The translations under genes were made by a program, and so were the position numbers. A DNA stretch of 64,000 bases, taken from assembly GCF_032854445.1 (NCBI RefSeq), contig NC_088297.1:3035991-3099990 (forward strand), in the 5' to 3' direction. The notes below the pieces were generated by a model. That model saw nothing but the letters and a program-made list of their open reading frames with translations. It did no database searches and had not been told where the DNA came from. Positions 36,297 through 48,066 of the stretch are shown here, in pieces; positions within the stretch are counted from its first letter, which is position 1; every line of letters starts with the position of its first letter. This DNA comes from Liolophura sinensis (Eukaryota; Mollusca; Polyplacophora; Chitonida; Chitonidae).

Positions 36297-36435
36297 GATT
36301 TATTTATTTGATTAGAGTTTTGTGTCGTACTCAAGAATATTTCACTTATACGGTGGTGGCCAGGATTATTTTGGGACGAAACTGGGCAGAGCAGGTTGCT
36401 GACAGACCTTTCCACAAATGGCCAGAGAGGAAGCC
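36297..36435 (-). mobile_element. SINE copy, antisense in intron 2
   Basis: Tail gatttatttatttgattaga, diverged core acttatacggtggtggccag and body as far as ggccagagaggaagccag. Confidence 0.85.
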
Positions 36436-36804
36436 AGCAGGGCGGTTTCCATAAAAATCTCCCACCCTCCAGAGAACCTACTTGTCCAACTGGCTAATCC
36501 AACCAATATAGATTTATCTCCAACAACAAATTAAAATTGTGCATAAATTGCAGTGAAAGTATCACTTCTGTGAGAAAAGCTTGAGGATTTAGGGTATGCA
36601 TGAAGTATTGACGGACATAAGAGAGAGAATCTACATGTACTGTAGATCTTCGTCCTTTTTGAAACTCTAAAGAATTTTTTTCAGTGGAATTTATGCATGC
36701 AGTTATTATAAAAATGACGCTTAAATATGTGTATGTGCCATCAAAGATGCATATTTCATAAAACTGTGCAAATTATTTCTCCATATTTTAGTAAGTGGGA
36801 ATGT

Positions 36805-36942
36805 CTGGTAGCAACCTGCGGATGGTAGTGGTTTTTCCACCTGAGTTCTGCCCAGTTTCCTCCCACCATAATTCTGGCCGCCGTTGTATAAGTGAAATAT
36901 TCTTGAGTACGGCGTTAAACAACAATCAAATAAATAAATCTG
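36805..36942 (+). mobile_element. SINE 3' half in intron 2
   Basis: gtagcaacctgcggatggta through the core gccgccgttgtataagtgaa to the AAAT tail. Confidence 0.87.
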
Positions 36943-37019
36943 TATTCCATAGTTCTCACAGAGCGTTTCAAAATATTTCTTGTAGAGAAGGTTGAAAAGG
37001 CTGAGGAGTTAAGGTAACA

Positions 37020-37435
37020 GGCCTAAAATTTCCCCCATGACCTATCAGCACATGTTACCTGATTCTGACAGTACCATTGGTCTTACAAAGGCTTTCTGAA
37101 GTTTGTTTGTAAGGCAGGGTGGTATCCTACAGAAAATAGTCAATTTCAGTAACAAAAATGACAGTTTATGACATTTATTTTGCCTTTAATAATGCAATTT
37201 TTGGTACGAAACTCTGAGTCGTATACCAAATTCCTAAATGGCCATAAATTTCATCCATGAGTATCTTTTTTTCCTGATTCTGAGAGTTTTAGAAAAGTGT
37301 TTTGAGGTTTTCTTGGAACGATTATACCCTACTGGAAAACTGTAAGTTTCAGCACCAAAAATAATATTTTGCGACATTTATTAGCGTCTAAAACTGCACT
37401 TTTGTGGGCGAAAATTGTAGGTCATTTGGGGTACA
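37020..37435. repeat. Diverged ~200-bp tandem duplication in intron 2
   Basis: Two successive blocks share the order cctgattctga, ttctgaagttt/ttttgaggttt, taccctac/atcctac, tttcag-aacaaaaat, gacatttatt and gcaattttt/gcacttttg. Similarity is clear but low, so the duplication is old. Confidence 0.6.
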
Positions 37436-37493
37436 CGGTATTTATAAAAGCATACCAGTATTTTATTGGGCTGTTTGATTGACTGTATTCCAG

Positions 37494-37642
37494 GGTTGGT
37501 CATCTTCATTGGAATTATCATCCTTATGGTATGGCACAGACTTCACATAGCTTGTTATTTGTCTGGCACTGCTGGGGTACTCTTCTTGGCAGCCGCTGGA
37601 CTATCTGGTACGGCCATCATTGATCTCAACACAAACAAGTAA
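37494..37642 (+). CDS. Claudin/PMP22-type protein, exon 3 and stop
   Basis: The acceptor is tgtattccag, the TAA stop is at 37640-37642 and the phase agrees with exon 2 (shared Gly codon). It encodes the rest of helix 3 (to about residue 134), a short basic loop WHRLH, helix 4 (about 140-164) and a short tail DLNTNK. The joined product is 170 residues with four helices, close to the usual 160-ish of PMP22/EMP proteins and shorter than claudins. AATAAA signals follow at 37746 and 37853. Confidence 0.87.
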
Positions 37643-37745
37643 ACAGGATGTCGTGAGGTATTGCACAGATCTGATTTTGTCACAGTGATCCGATTTGGCG
37701 AATAGAACGATTTCTTGGGTTACATCATCCGTTATTAAGGCAGCC

Positions 37746-37751
37746 AATAAA
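37746..37751 (+). terminator. Candidate poly-A signal of four-helix gene
   Basis: AATAAA about 100 bases after the stop codon. A second candidate is at 37853-37858. Confidence 0.45.
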
Positions 37752-38223
37752 AATGTAGTACAAAAATGAGGTTGAAAATGAAGATTTCATTTTCTGTGAC
37801 GTGATGATTTCCCGAGATATCGCATTGATAAGAGATCATTGGTAAGGCTGTCAATAAAGATGTGACTTAAACTGTCCTCCCTTGCAGAAAAGGGCACAAC
37901 TCTGAAGTTTTTGTTTTGGTGTTGATGAGAGTTTTTTTGTTTAGTTTTTTCTGTTTGATTTTTTGTATTAAATCACCGTCTTTTTCATATATAGCTGGAA
38001 AAAAAAATAATAATAAATGTCTAAGGACCAAACCTATTTTTTTTTCTGATAAGGTTGAGTTCTGCTCAAAAAAGAATTTTTTTAAGGATTGCTTAATTGA
38101 TTAGTTTTCCATTTCCTTTATCGAATATGTACCTAGGTGACAGATCCCTGTCTTATTTTGTTACTGAGTTACAGATTTATCTTACCTAAGCCTAATGTAC
38201 GGCTGTATTTTCTGTGGTAGGAG

Positions 38224-38420
38224 TAAGCCATAGTCTAGTGGTTAAAGGTGCTTTCATTTGAATCACTGGAACACAAAGGGTGCGGGTTCAAACCCGACAT
38301 TGGACTGTGAATTTGTAGAGTCCCCCGTTGGCACTGTGAAGGGACTGTGGTGACAGTGAGGGGCCTGTGATGCTCAGGGCCCAGTCTTTCAAAAGCATAT
38401 TAGCATTAAAGCCTGGTATT
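38224..38420 (+). mobile_element. Second SINE family, tRNA-like head
   Basis: The head gccatagtctagtggttaaa resembles a tRNA A box, and gggttcaaacccgacattgg an intact B box about 45 bases later. The following body (tgtagagtcccccgttggc) does not match the main SINE. An isolated tRNA gene is unlikely, since no acceptor stem pairing is evident. Confidence 0.6.
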
Positions 38421-38574
38421 AACTTTGATCTGGACTGACGTGCCATTTCTTCCGTATTTTGTCGTGACTGGTATTAAGATTTAAGTCTTTGTTTTGTTTT
38501 TTTGACACATATGAACAACTGACCCCAGATTCCCTGTCATCACACAGTCTACTGTTTATGTATCTTAGCTTTGT

Positions 38575-38768
38575 AGACATCTACTTACATTGACTTACGG
38601 CATGATACTTCAGTGATGGCACACTTTGGCAGCATGTCATCGCCCTGCACTAAGATGACACATTATATGTACACACACCTAATGACTCCTCGTCGTCATT
38701 TGACTGAAAAATTGTTAAGTATGACGTAAAACCTCAAGCATTCATTCATTCATTCATTCATTCTACAT
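38575..38768 (+). mobile_element. Dispersed repeat with attc-type tail
   Basis: Carries ggcatgatacttcagtgatg, aatgactcctcgtcgtcatt, gaaaaattgttaagtatgac and a (CATT)n tail. Relatives lie at 42600, 43690 and 48890. It is probably the 3' part of the SINE family whose head is at 38.2 kb, but that link is inference. Confidence 0.7.
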
Positions 38769-38999
38769 TGATCTGTTAAAACACTACTGTTAAATTGTAT
38801 CTATAGAAAAGCTTGTCAACTAAAGTGCTCTTGGGATGTTCGCAAATCCTCTGGGGCCCAGTTGTTCAAAAGTGTATTAGCAGCTACAGTTTTATGGCTA
38901 AATCACCTACATGGTTATTACTCATTCTCTCTGTAGTGGCTTACATCTGCAGTGGTCTGATCAGCGATTGGTTGAGACAGCTGGAGAGAAGTGTTTTTG

Positions 39000-39884
39000 T
39001 CTAGTCTCATACACTGTTGTAGGTTTTGGATAGATTTGCTCATAGCAGTACAAGCGTAGCTATTAAACTAATATCACATGTGTGTATATTTAAGAAAATG
39101 TATATATAATGTGTATATGAAGGCCATAAAAAATTGATTTAATGTTTCTCAGACACAGCCTGGTCATTTCACCCCTCGCCCGAAGAAATCAAAAAACTTA
39201 TATACCGCTCATTTCTCGACCAGCACATGACTTTTTGTCTGTACCTGCCTAAAAATTATATAAATCTCCTGAATGAGCCAAAAATAAAGAGATTCTTTCA
39301 TCGTTTGCATAAACTTGTCAATGTGAATTCACCAAAGGTGCAGCTCTGCCCCCTTTTTTCACAAAGCACGTTTCTCAGTAGCTACACTTCCTGTTTATGA
39401 GGCGCAGTGCTTCATAAACATAAAACCTGAATCATTCAATAAGTGGAAGTGGATTATAAAATGAATAAATATCGGTTATCTGTTCTTTGTTATTTTATTT
39501 TTTCACAAGATAGATATCTTTTGCAGATGATGAAGTGAAAAAAGACTTCGAGTATTTTCTTTCAAAAAGACTGACCTCGTTAATGTAAAAAATAATACAT
39601 TTGTAAAATCTGTGGTAAGCCAGTTTGCAGTTGGCCTAAAATCAGTTGTCATATCTTCCTGTCACTGACAGTTTGACAGGGCTGAAGACAGAAAGACGCT
39701 AATTTTGACATGTGTTGTGGCCTACGTCAAATTATCTTAGCATTGCATCATTCATACTGCTTTGTATCAGTCTTCAGACTGCCCCTTGTCATGTACAGTT
39801 CTGCCCCCCAAACAAATAATTGAAATAACGCCCACCCACCCACCCTCCCGTTTTTTTTTCTAAAGTGTCTGAGAAACAGCGTAT
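39000..39884. other. Non-coding interval
   Basis: No gene or repeat array recognised. Confidence 0.5.
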
Positions 39885-39990
39885 GAGGGAAGGGTTTCCC
39901 CCCGTTTTCCTTCCACCATAATGGTGGCCGCAGTCGTATAAGTGAAATATTCTTGAGTACACCGTGAAACAGCAATCAAATCAAATAAAA
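39885..39990 (+). mobile_element. SINE 3' fragment
   Basis: gggtttccccccgttttcct, core gccgcagtcgtataagtgaa and a short A-rich tail. Confidence 0.83.
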
Positions 39991-40463
39991 TCTGAGAAAT
40001 ATTTAATTAATTTTTTACGGCCTAAACTACTGATGTTTAAGTACCATACCAGTAAGATTATGACAAAAATGGTAGTCTGTTTTTTCCAGGCCAATTTTCA
40101 CTGGAACCATATTAGTTTGACATTTGATTGTGTTTGTTGATGTTTTTCTTGTGTTTTTTTTTTTTATCCTGTTTTATTTGCATCAGACAATAGTTGTTGT
40201 AAACCTTGTGTAGTATGTGTACAATGAATGTAGACTACCTCCATGTAAGCACACAAATGTTGCTGACCTTGACGGTACCCTATCATGCCTGTATCTGCCT
40301 GTGAAAATGACCTTATTTCCTCTGATTTTATATTTCAGTGTTTTTGCTTTTTTTTTTCCTTTTCTGTCTTTTTTGGTATTTTTCATGCACCTGTAGTAGA
40401 TTATTTTAGTACTTCTATGCAAAGCATTTTCCAGAATGTTGAGATTAGAGATTAGAATGTTCA

Positions 40464-40512
<49 letters not shown>
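40464..40512. repeat. (TA)n microsatellite
   Basis: About 24 uninterrupted TA units. A minus-strand frame through it gives only alternating Ile and Tyr. Confidence 0.95.
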
Positions 40513-40518
<6 letters not shown>

Positions 40519-41249
40519 ATATGTATGGAAAGAGGTGTGTCTCACTTTACATTATTTTTGCTCCGTGAATGTACTCTTGATGTTTTTTGAAGATTTACAA
40601 AGTAATAAATGTAGGCTTATTGTCTGGCAAAAGTTTACAAACTAACATGTGTACATTGTGCCAAAATCCAAAACCCTGTTGTCCTTTGTGTACAATTGGC
40701 TATGTTTGTAAATTTGAGCACATGTGTCTCACTACTTCCTCCTTTTTTGTCTGCATTTGATTTTAACTTTCTGTCTATTACTGTTTCTGTTAATTGCAAT
40801 TGAAGGTGACCTATCCTTTGAATAGGACTTTAGGACACTGGTGTTACCCTTTGGAAAACTTAACTTCATTATTAGCATGATTAAAGTACTTTATCCTAAT
40901 TGTTGTGCTTAGAAATATCTGCCATTGAGGACATAAAATATTACAATACAGTTTTGTTCCATCTCAATTCTTTAATTCATGTACCCTAACTTATCAACAA
41001 AGTCATACATTAGATGTCAGGTTACAAGAAATTTACAAAAGAATATGGAAATGACATTGGCGGGATGATGTTAAATGATGTTAAACAAGGAAAAGTAAAC
41101 TACATTCTATTCATGTGACAAGCCTGAAGGATTTAAAGGATTTCGCTATTTTGGAGCCACTTACATCCTAAAGTTAAAGAAGGAAGTTCGGGGAGTTCAT
41201 ATTTGTCAATCGATCTTTAACTTTTTTCTTTCTTAAATCCCTACCTCTC
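40513..41249. other. Non-coding interval
   Basis: AT-rich, no recognisable gene, repeat or RNA. Confidence 0.5.
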
Positions 41250-41335
41250 GCTGCTTCGGCTGTGGCTGTAAGTCAGAGGGTTTTGGCAGATATCAAGTGA
41301 AGGTCGATGCCTGGTTTACTCTGGGGACTCATATT
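41250..41335 (+). repeat. Dispersed repeat fragment, copy 1
   Basis: gcttcggctgtggctgtaag, gggttttggcagatatcaag, gaaggtcgatgcctggttta. The same order recurs at 42265-42345 with about 85 percent similarity by eye. Confidence 0.75.
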
Positions 41336-41565
41336 AGCAAACTTTCTTTTTTGTAACTAATGTTGCCAGAAACACAACATTTTTTCTTTGCCCTTATGGT
41401 CATTCTTGTAATGTTTTGGCGTGAATAGCTTGTAGCTAATGGTTTTGACCTGTGATGCAATTTTTGAGCATACTATAAACTTTTATGGAATTTTACATTT
41501 TTGAAATCGTTATCTGTTTTGACCTGCCTTTTTGATCTTTGTTTTAACTCAAAATGTTACCTTGT

Positions 41566-41567
<2 letters not shown>

Positions 41568-41625
<58 letters not shown>
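41568..41625. repeat. (AT)n microsatellite
   Basis: About 29 uninterrupted AT units. Confidence 0.95.
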
Positions 41626-41627
<2 letters not shown>

Positions 41628-42264
41628 CTTGCTTTATTATTATACTACATCTCATTTATTGTTTTAGTACGTCAATTTTTTAAACTGGAACAATTATACA
41701 TTTGTGTATGAATAAAGTTTCAATTTTCTGATTTCTCCAATTGGATGTACCTTCACACTTTTTATTTTTTGAATTACTTCTTTTCTCTTAAAAGTGGTCC
41801 CAAGGTGTAGGATGAAGTTTATCACGCAAAAATATTTGCGATTGTAACTGGGCGGGGCGAGGCAAAGATTTTTCATAATGGGCTCGATCCGACTTCGATT
41901 GCTGATTGGCTCCTGTGGACGACACACCCTCTTGTCTCCTGATTGGTCAGCAAATTGTTAATCTGTCAAATCAGCAAGTGCACTGTTGCTAGGTTTCATT
42001 GGCTCCGCCCGGCATATCTTCAGTAATAAGTTCTTTGGAGTTGAAGCCTGTATATGATTGGTTGAAAACATTAACCATAGCCAATCAGTTGTGAAAAGTT
42101 TCCTCTTCACTTGTATTGAGTAATCGGCTCTGTGATGGATGTGGACTTCGTTATCGCATGGGAGGAAGTTTTTGTACTTCCTCTCAAAACGGGGGACTTC
42201 GATGGCTTGGGTGTTTCAGTGCTGGTTCTGTGCGAATAGATGCTTGACCAGTGTGGGTCATTTG

Positions 42265-42455
42265 TTCGAAGCCAGCTGTCGCTGATTTGGCTGTGGCTGT
42301 AAGTCACGGGGTTTTGGCAGGTATCAAGCGAAGGTCAATGCGTGGTTTACTCCAGTCACTCCGGTTTCCTCCATCCATAAATCTGACGGCTTTCATATAA
42401 GCCATTTTGTTTTTAGAACTGCATTGAACGACAATCAAACAAATGAATAAAATCC
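42265..42455 (+). mobile_element. Dispersed repeat, copy 2, with SINE-like 3' end
   Basis: The first 80 bases match 41250-41335. They continue into actccggtttcctccatcca and an aaacaaatgaataaaa tail that resembles, but does not match closely, the main SINE 3' end. A further degenerate tail of this kind lies at 42845-42915. Confidence 0.6.
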
Positions 42456-42599
42456 CCTCTAAACACTCTGTCCTTCTCGAAGTCTGGAGATCCAAGATCA
42501 TACCTAAAAATAGTGCTTGTTATACTGTTTCACTTGGTTCTCAGCAGTGAGAGGTAAACAAAGAAACAGGACTGGTTGGCCTGGTGTCAGTATGATGTG

Positions 42600-42745
42600 A
42601 CTGGGTGTGTTTGGTGTCTTCGGCATGATGCTTCAGTGGCGGCATGGACTCACTTTGCCACAAAATGACAAAATATATCTACATATTCCCAATGACTCCT
42701 CGTCATATTACAACATGAAATCCCAAGCATTCATTCTTTCATTCT
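42600..42745 (+). mobile_element. Dispersed repeat with attc-type tail, second copy
   Basis: cggcatgatgcttcagtggc, aatgactcctcgtcatatta and cccaagcattcattctttca parallel 38597-38768. Confidence 0.7.
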
Positions 42746-43367
42746 AAACTCTCCATGTCAAGAACGATTGTCACCACTGCCTTGGGCAATTGCCTTGATG
42801 GAGCTACCTTAACATTGTACATGGCTTTCTTGTTTAGCCAATATTGAATGAAATATTCTTGTGTTATCTGCAAAACAACAACCCGATAAATCAATAAATT
42901 ACTAAATAAATAAATGTCCATAGGAAACGTGTCGGATTCATATATACCTGTATACTGAACAAAAATATTTGGTTTTCAGTGTCGCTGGAGAGTTCTTGGA
43001 GACATATGGATGCCACAATGTTTAAACCGTTTGCTCATATTTACTTTATAGCTAATTGTGATTTTCTGTGGCTCAATTATGCACAAAACCAAATCAGTTT
43101 AAAAGTCTTTTTTTTATTACAACGATCGATTGTGTACTTGCAGTACCCCCAGTTTTATATGACGTAACTATATTACTGACCGAATTCCCGATGCTGCAAA
43201 TGATTCCGCGCAAGAAAACACAGCAGAAGCGTAGACTATACTATATGTGCTATTTAATTTGTGGTATTTTATGAATTTTAGGTCTCGCTCTCTGTTTTGA
43301 TATTCGAGGGCGGTAAATCCAGGGTCAATTCTGAGTCGTGTCACACCAAGGACTTCTAAAACGGAAG

Positions 43368-43630
43368 TGGGGGCTCCGTGGCTCAGTTGGTTAGTGCGCT
43401 AGCGCGGCGTAATGACCCAAGAGTCTCTCACCAATGCGGTCGCTGTGAGCTCAAGTCCAGCTCATGCTGGCTTCCTCTCCGGCCGTAAGTGGGAAGGTCT
43501 GCCAGCAACCTGCGGATGGTCGTGGGTTTTCCCCAGGTCCTGCGCGGTTTCCACCCACCACAATGCTGGCCGCCGTCGTATAAGTGAAATACTCTTGAGT
43601 ACGGCGTAACACACCAATCAAAAAAAAAAG
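43368..43630 (+). mobile_element. tRNA-derived SINE, full length
   Basis: One of the best copies: head gggggctccgtggctcagtt, B-box-like gagctcaagtccagctcatg, core gccgccgtcgtataagtgaa and an A-rich tail. Its low divergence suggests a fairly recent insertion. Confidence 0.93.
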
Positions 43631-43689
43631 ACCTAAAACGGAAGTTGTAACTTCCTCGCATGGCGTTCAGCATTAAGGGGACAGTGCAA

Positions 43690-43915
43690 GTACCGGTTGA
43701 ACCGTATCAGCATAATGGCTCGGTCGGGGCGGGTTACTTCCCTTCGATAAGTCGTCTCAGTAAAACAGCACTAGATACAAGAGCAGTGAAAATCCATCAT
43801 GCAACAAGGAGGCACATTACACGTACATGCACTCTCCTTCGTCGTCATATGACTGGAAAATTCTAAGTACGACGTTAACCTCAAGTACTCACTCACTCAT
43901 TTTATTTTAATACAG
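43690..43915 (+). mobile_element. Dispersed repeat with cact-type tail, third copy
   Basis: gataagtcgtctcagtaaaa, caacaaggaggcacattaca, gtcgtcatatgactggaaaa and the tail actcactcactcatt. The first half matches 48890-49075 and the second half 38660-38768, which links those fragments into one family. Confidence 0.72.
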
Positions 43916-44081
43916 ACGGTACCGAGGAAGAGAGCCTGGTCAAAAAAATTGTAGTAAATAATTTTTTTTTGGAGGTGGGGGGGGGGGGGCGTCAGAAAAA
44001 ACGAGAATAAAGAAATTAAATCAGCTAACTCGGGGCAAAGTACGAAATAGTATTTCAAATATCAGCATTTTGACTGGTTGG

Positions 44082-44465
44082 TTAAGTCGAGGGAAAATAC
44101 TTTTGTGTCAGCAGAATAGTTTTTTTATTCTCTTTTTTTTTTCGACGGCCCAAAATACGATAATGCTTGAAGTCCTTAGTCCTTTTCGATTTGGCAATCC
44201 TAGAATGAAACAAAACATTTTGCACAACAATAAAATCAGATGATTCCAGAATAATCCGACGCGCTTCTTTCTGGGATTCTGGAAGCAGTCCAAATTGCAA
44301 ATAGTTCAATATAGGGCTAATGTCGTTATCGACAGCTTGCATTTTAGCTATGCTTTTAACGCTAAAATCTGTCTCTTGGAAAAAGAGCAAGCTCGTGACG
44401 TTCTGGTCATGAATTCCTGGCACCGTCACTATGGGAATTCCGGCTTCAGTGTCGGCATCATACAC
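44082..44465 (-). pseudogene. Retrotransposon segment preceding integrase
   Basis: Encodes a stretch resembling the linker and early integrase region of Gypsy elements (AVDNDISPILNYLQFG and VVQNVLFHSRI). The zinc-binding HHCC and catalytic DDE parts are absent, and the sequence runs into A-rich, unrelated DNA near 44150. Confidence 0.6.
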
Positions 44466-44731
44466 ATCAGCTTTAACCTCATGCGAGCAATTTACACATC
44501 TGTGGTTGAGCTGAACAGTTTGCTACAATCTCGGGTTGCAATGTAACGGATGGCAAGTTTTCATCCACTGAGGTGTCATCCCACTGAATTAAATCCTGTA
44601 GTTGACACCCTTCCGGCATGAGAATCGGCTGAGAAATCTCCCCTGGTACATATGGAAAATACGGGTCCTCTTCATCAGTGCTGGGTCCCGCGGATCCAAA
44701 TTCGGCGTTCGGGTGACAGCGCGACAGTGCG

Positions 44732-45085
44732 TCAGGCATCTGCATCTGGCTTGTATTCAATCTTGAAATTGAACTGTTGAAGAATTGTCATCCAGCGTTC
44801 GTAGATGGCGCCGCGAAATTTCTTCTGAAACAGAAGTTTCAAAGCCTGGTGATCACATTCTAACACAAACTGGCGGCCTCGCACATATGAAGCACAATCA
44901 GTAATAGATGTAACCATGCCGAGAAGTTCAAGTTTCGTTGGTCGGTATGAGCGCTGCCATCGCGTAAAAGCCTTTGAGCCAAACTGTATAACATGAACAG
45001 TTTCCTTATCTGTATAGCGTTGATACAGCATGTATCCAATTCCACGACTTGGAGTATCCACAGTCAGAAAAAAAAGGTAAATCAT
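44732..45085 (-). pseudogene. Retrotransposon RNase H fragment
   Basis: Shows TVDTPSRGIGYMLYQ, SKAFTRWQRSYRPTKLELLG and FVLECDHQALKLLF, the usual landmarks of Gypsy-type RNase H, including the E and the D of the DH pair. The first catalytic D is followed by T in place of the common A. Confidence 0.8.
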
Positions 45086-45273
45086 ATCTGGAAAACGCCA
45101 ATGCGTCAGAACTCACAAGAGCTCGTTTTAATACCGCAAACGCTTGTGAATGTTCACGTGTCCACACAAACGGCACATTCTTTTTCAACAAATTATTCAA
45201 GGGAAAGGCAGTAGCAGCAAAGTTGGGTATAAACTTTCTGAACCAATTATGCAGTCCCATGACTCTACGAAGC

Positions 45274-46693
45274 TCACGCACAGATGTAGGCTCGGGAAAG
45301 TCTTGTACTCCCCGGTGGGCGGGGGGGGGGGGGGGGGGGTGCAATACCATCAGCTGATATTTCATGTCCCAGAAATATAGCAGAGGAATGAGCGAAGGAA
45401 CACTTTCTAGGTCCAAGCTTGAGGCCAGCGTTATGTAATCGACCAAAAACCCGGTTAACCTCAGCAAGGTGTCCCTGAAACGTTTCTGACAGAACCAACA
45501 CATCGTCTATATAACACAAACTGACTGAAATTTCAGACCATGAAGGATCTTGTCCATGAGAAGCTGGAAGCTATTTGGTGACCTTCCGGGGTCATTGGAA
45601 GACGTGTGAACTTATAAGTTCCAAAACACGCATTAAACGCAGTGTACTTGGACGATTCAGGACTAATTCCTATCTGGAAGAAAACAGAACTTTGATCAAA
45701 TGAACTGATAAAGTTTGGCGTTTTTGTGGACACAGCCTCAGTTAATTCCTGCAAATCCGGTATGGCATATCGAAAATCCAATGTCTGACTGCTGAAGTAA
45801 CGGAAAACGCAACAAAAACGGTACATGGATGAAGCGCCTTGCATAGATCCAGGAATAAGATATTGTTTTGGATTTCGTTTAGTCACAAGTACAATTGGGC
45901 TGGTGATAGGCAAGTCCTCAGTTTCATTTACTGGAGCTATAACACCCTGCGCCAATAATTCATCCAACTCATGCCTCAACACTTCCCTTTTATCAGGTGA
46001 CAACAGATATGGCCTTTGATATTCTGGCTTGGCGCCAGATTTTAAAACAATATTGTGTTCTACTACATGTGTTAACCGTAAACCGGGATTATCACTGTTA
46101 ACAAAAACATCCTTATTGTTATACAACACTTTCTGAAGCTGCTCACGATTTTCATTTGACAAATTACAATTAGAAAAATAAAAAGGTGACAAAAATTCAG
46201 GAGGCATAACACTGGTCTCCGGCTGCGTGTCAAAAACCGATACATTTGCAACATTATTCAACTTTTCAGCTTTAGAGACATTGTTAACAATATCAACATT
46301 TTTAACATTTGAAACATGAGAAAGAGCAACATCCCCCTGTGAAGTATACACAGATACCTGGTTTACAACATCAGACCCGTCAAAACATGTACTATTTACT
46401 TGTGAAACTTTGTAGTCAGAGTCAAGCAAAGTAAACTCTGACAATACCGTACGTCTAGGGAGAACAACTGATTCTGCAATAGGATTGTACACCTTTACAG
46501 GTACAGTATGGGACCTTGAAACAACAACCACAGCCTTGGAAACTAGAATGTTGAGTGTTAATACACGGTTATCCTGAGCACAGATTCCCTGCAAGCCCAT
46601 ACAAAATATGCTCGGAACAGAAGCCGTTATTACTGTTTCAGTACGTGGCGGCAACGTGACACATTTCCTGCAACTCACTTTTGGTTTTTCCAC
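45274..46693 (-). pseudogene. Retrotransposon reverse transcriptase, frameshifted
   Basis: The N-terminal part spans 45533-46693, with the finger region (YQRPYLLSPDKREVLRHEL), YAIPDLQELTEAV and FDQSSVFFQIG. The catalytic box CYIDDVLVL lies in another frame at about 45502-45519. The connection KCSFAHSSAIFLGHEIS follows. A run of about 20 G at 45318-45339 (plus strand) disrupts the sequence just after that. Frame changes between these blocks mean no intact enzyme is encoded. Confidence 0.85.
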
Positions 46694-46735
46694 TTATATT
46701 TCGACTGATTGAAATCTAAACTGAGACCTTGACGG

Positions 46736-47113
46736 CTAACGAATGTAGTTCCCAATATCAAAATCTGCGACGTCTGCCGTAATATGTGAACAGTGATCCT
46801 GACCTTCTGGCAGTTTGACTTTGACTTTAGCTGTGCCAAGAACATCAACATGTTGATCATTTGCTAACACAATGTTTGAAAAAGAAAAAGCAGTAATACT
46901 TGACTTCACATGTACTGTCAATAAATTGTACAATTCCTCCGACATGGGATTGACTGAACTACCCGAATCAAGCAAAGTAGATATCTGTAAATTACCAATA
47001 TGTACAGGCATGTACACAAACTGCTCGTGTGGCTTAACATCACTATCATTATCTGTGTCACTGCTGCTAGAGTAGGAGTTTGTTTCTGTGTCAGTGCAGC
47101 TAATTGTACTCAC
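46736..47113 (-). pseudogene. Retrotransposon aspartic protease region
   Basis: The motif LLDSGSSVNPMS at about 46961-46985 is the retropepsin active-site pattern (D-S-G). A serine/aspartate-rich stretch precedes it. It is separated by stops or frame changes from gag and RT. Confidence 0.75.
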
Positions 47114-47181
47114 TGCTGCTGAACGCTGGGGGGAGGGGTTCCTCCTCCAGCATCGCTCTGTGGTCCTCCCGAGGGAACGCG

Positions 47182-48066
47182 CTATGTGTCCACCGAGCTC
47201 TGGTAGTTTCCCTGACCTGCTGATTGTATGATGGGGCTACCAGGATGCTGCAGTGAAACAAGCCGACAACAGTCTGCTGTGTGACCGAACTGTTTACAAA
47301 TTTGACATATGACATTTTGGTCTGGTTGTCCGCGGCCCGTCCGGTTACACTGATTGCTGGGGTGATGGCGCATTTGGTATCCCCACGTGTCCGACAAGTG
47401 GTTGTGTCCGATAACCGTACGCTTCTCCCATCTTTGCCGAGGTGAGAGCCTCAAGATGTGTTGAAGGATTACTCGCTCGAACAAAAAAAGCCACTTGAGA
47501 TGGGATACCCTCAATAAACTTCACCAATAAGTCTCTTTTAGGTTTTTTTGACAATTTTAGTCCCTTTTCAAGAATTATGCCGTGATATTCATTTAATGAC
47601 TGATGTGGTTTTAATGTCAGATGAATAAACAGTTCAGCTTCAACTAGTAACTGTGGATTACTCTGAGCATCACCATGTGTTTAGCGGAGACGAAACAATC
47701 GTTCTAAGGTGGACCACAACAGTTTATCTTCGCTTGGCACAGAATTGAACCATATCAAGGCGGGACCTTGGAGATGCAGGTGGCAAAAGAATGAAATTCT
47801 TGAAGAAATTTCTCTGCATTCTCGTGACCGGGACCACCAAACTTGGTGATGTCCACTTTGATGTAATTTGACATGATGCTGATAATAGGTTGTGTAGGCT
47901 GTAGACGGGGAGTGGAAAACACGTGAGAAGCAGGGAATGGACAAAGCTCATGTACAATAGAACTGTCACCTGTAATCGACTGATTGATAAACACATCCAC
48001 ACTGGTCAGAGGGGTGAAGCTTTGTTGATCAGCCGACATCTGCTCTGATAAGCTCGACGGCTCCAT
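47182..48066 (-). pseudogene. Retrotransposon gag region
   Basis: Starts near MEPSSLSEQMSADQQ at 48066. It then shows ENAEKFLQEFHSFAT and, in another frame, LQGPALIWFNSVPSEDK, both typical of Gypsy gag. A CCHC zinc knuckle, CQICKQFGHTADC, lies at about 47269-47307. At least two frame changes separate these parts. Confidence 0.78.

Larger units (their letters stand above)
44082..48066 (-). mobile_element. Decayed Ty3/Gypsy-type LTR retrotransposon remnant
   Basis: Minus-strand pieces appear in the order gag, zinc knuckle, aspartic protease, reverse transcriptase, RNase H and a segment just before integrase, as in Ty3/Gypsy elements. The pieces lie in different frames, separated by frameshifts and stops. 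The catalytic part of integrase is missing at the low-coordinate end. I could not identify long terminal repeats or a primer-binding site. The copy cannot encode a complete polyprotein. Confidence 0.88.

Noticed and set aside
38224-38310. Isolated tRNA gene on the plus strand
   Set aside because: The B box is intact, but no acceptor stem was found by eye and the downstream body looks repetitive.
40183-40545. 120-codon minus-strand frame
   Set aside because: Much of it is the (TA)n microsatellite; the rest has no domain.
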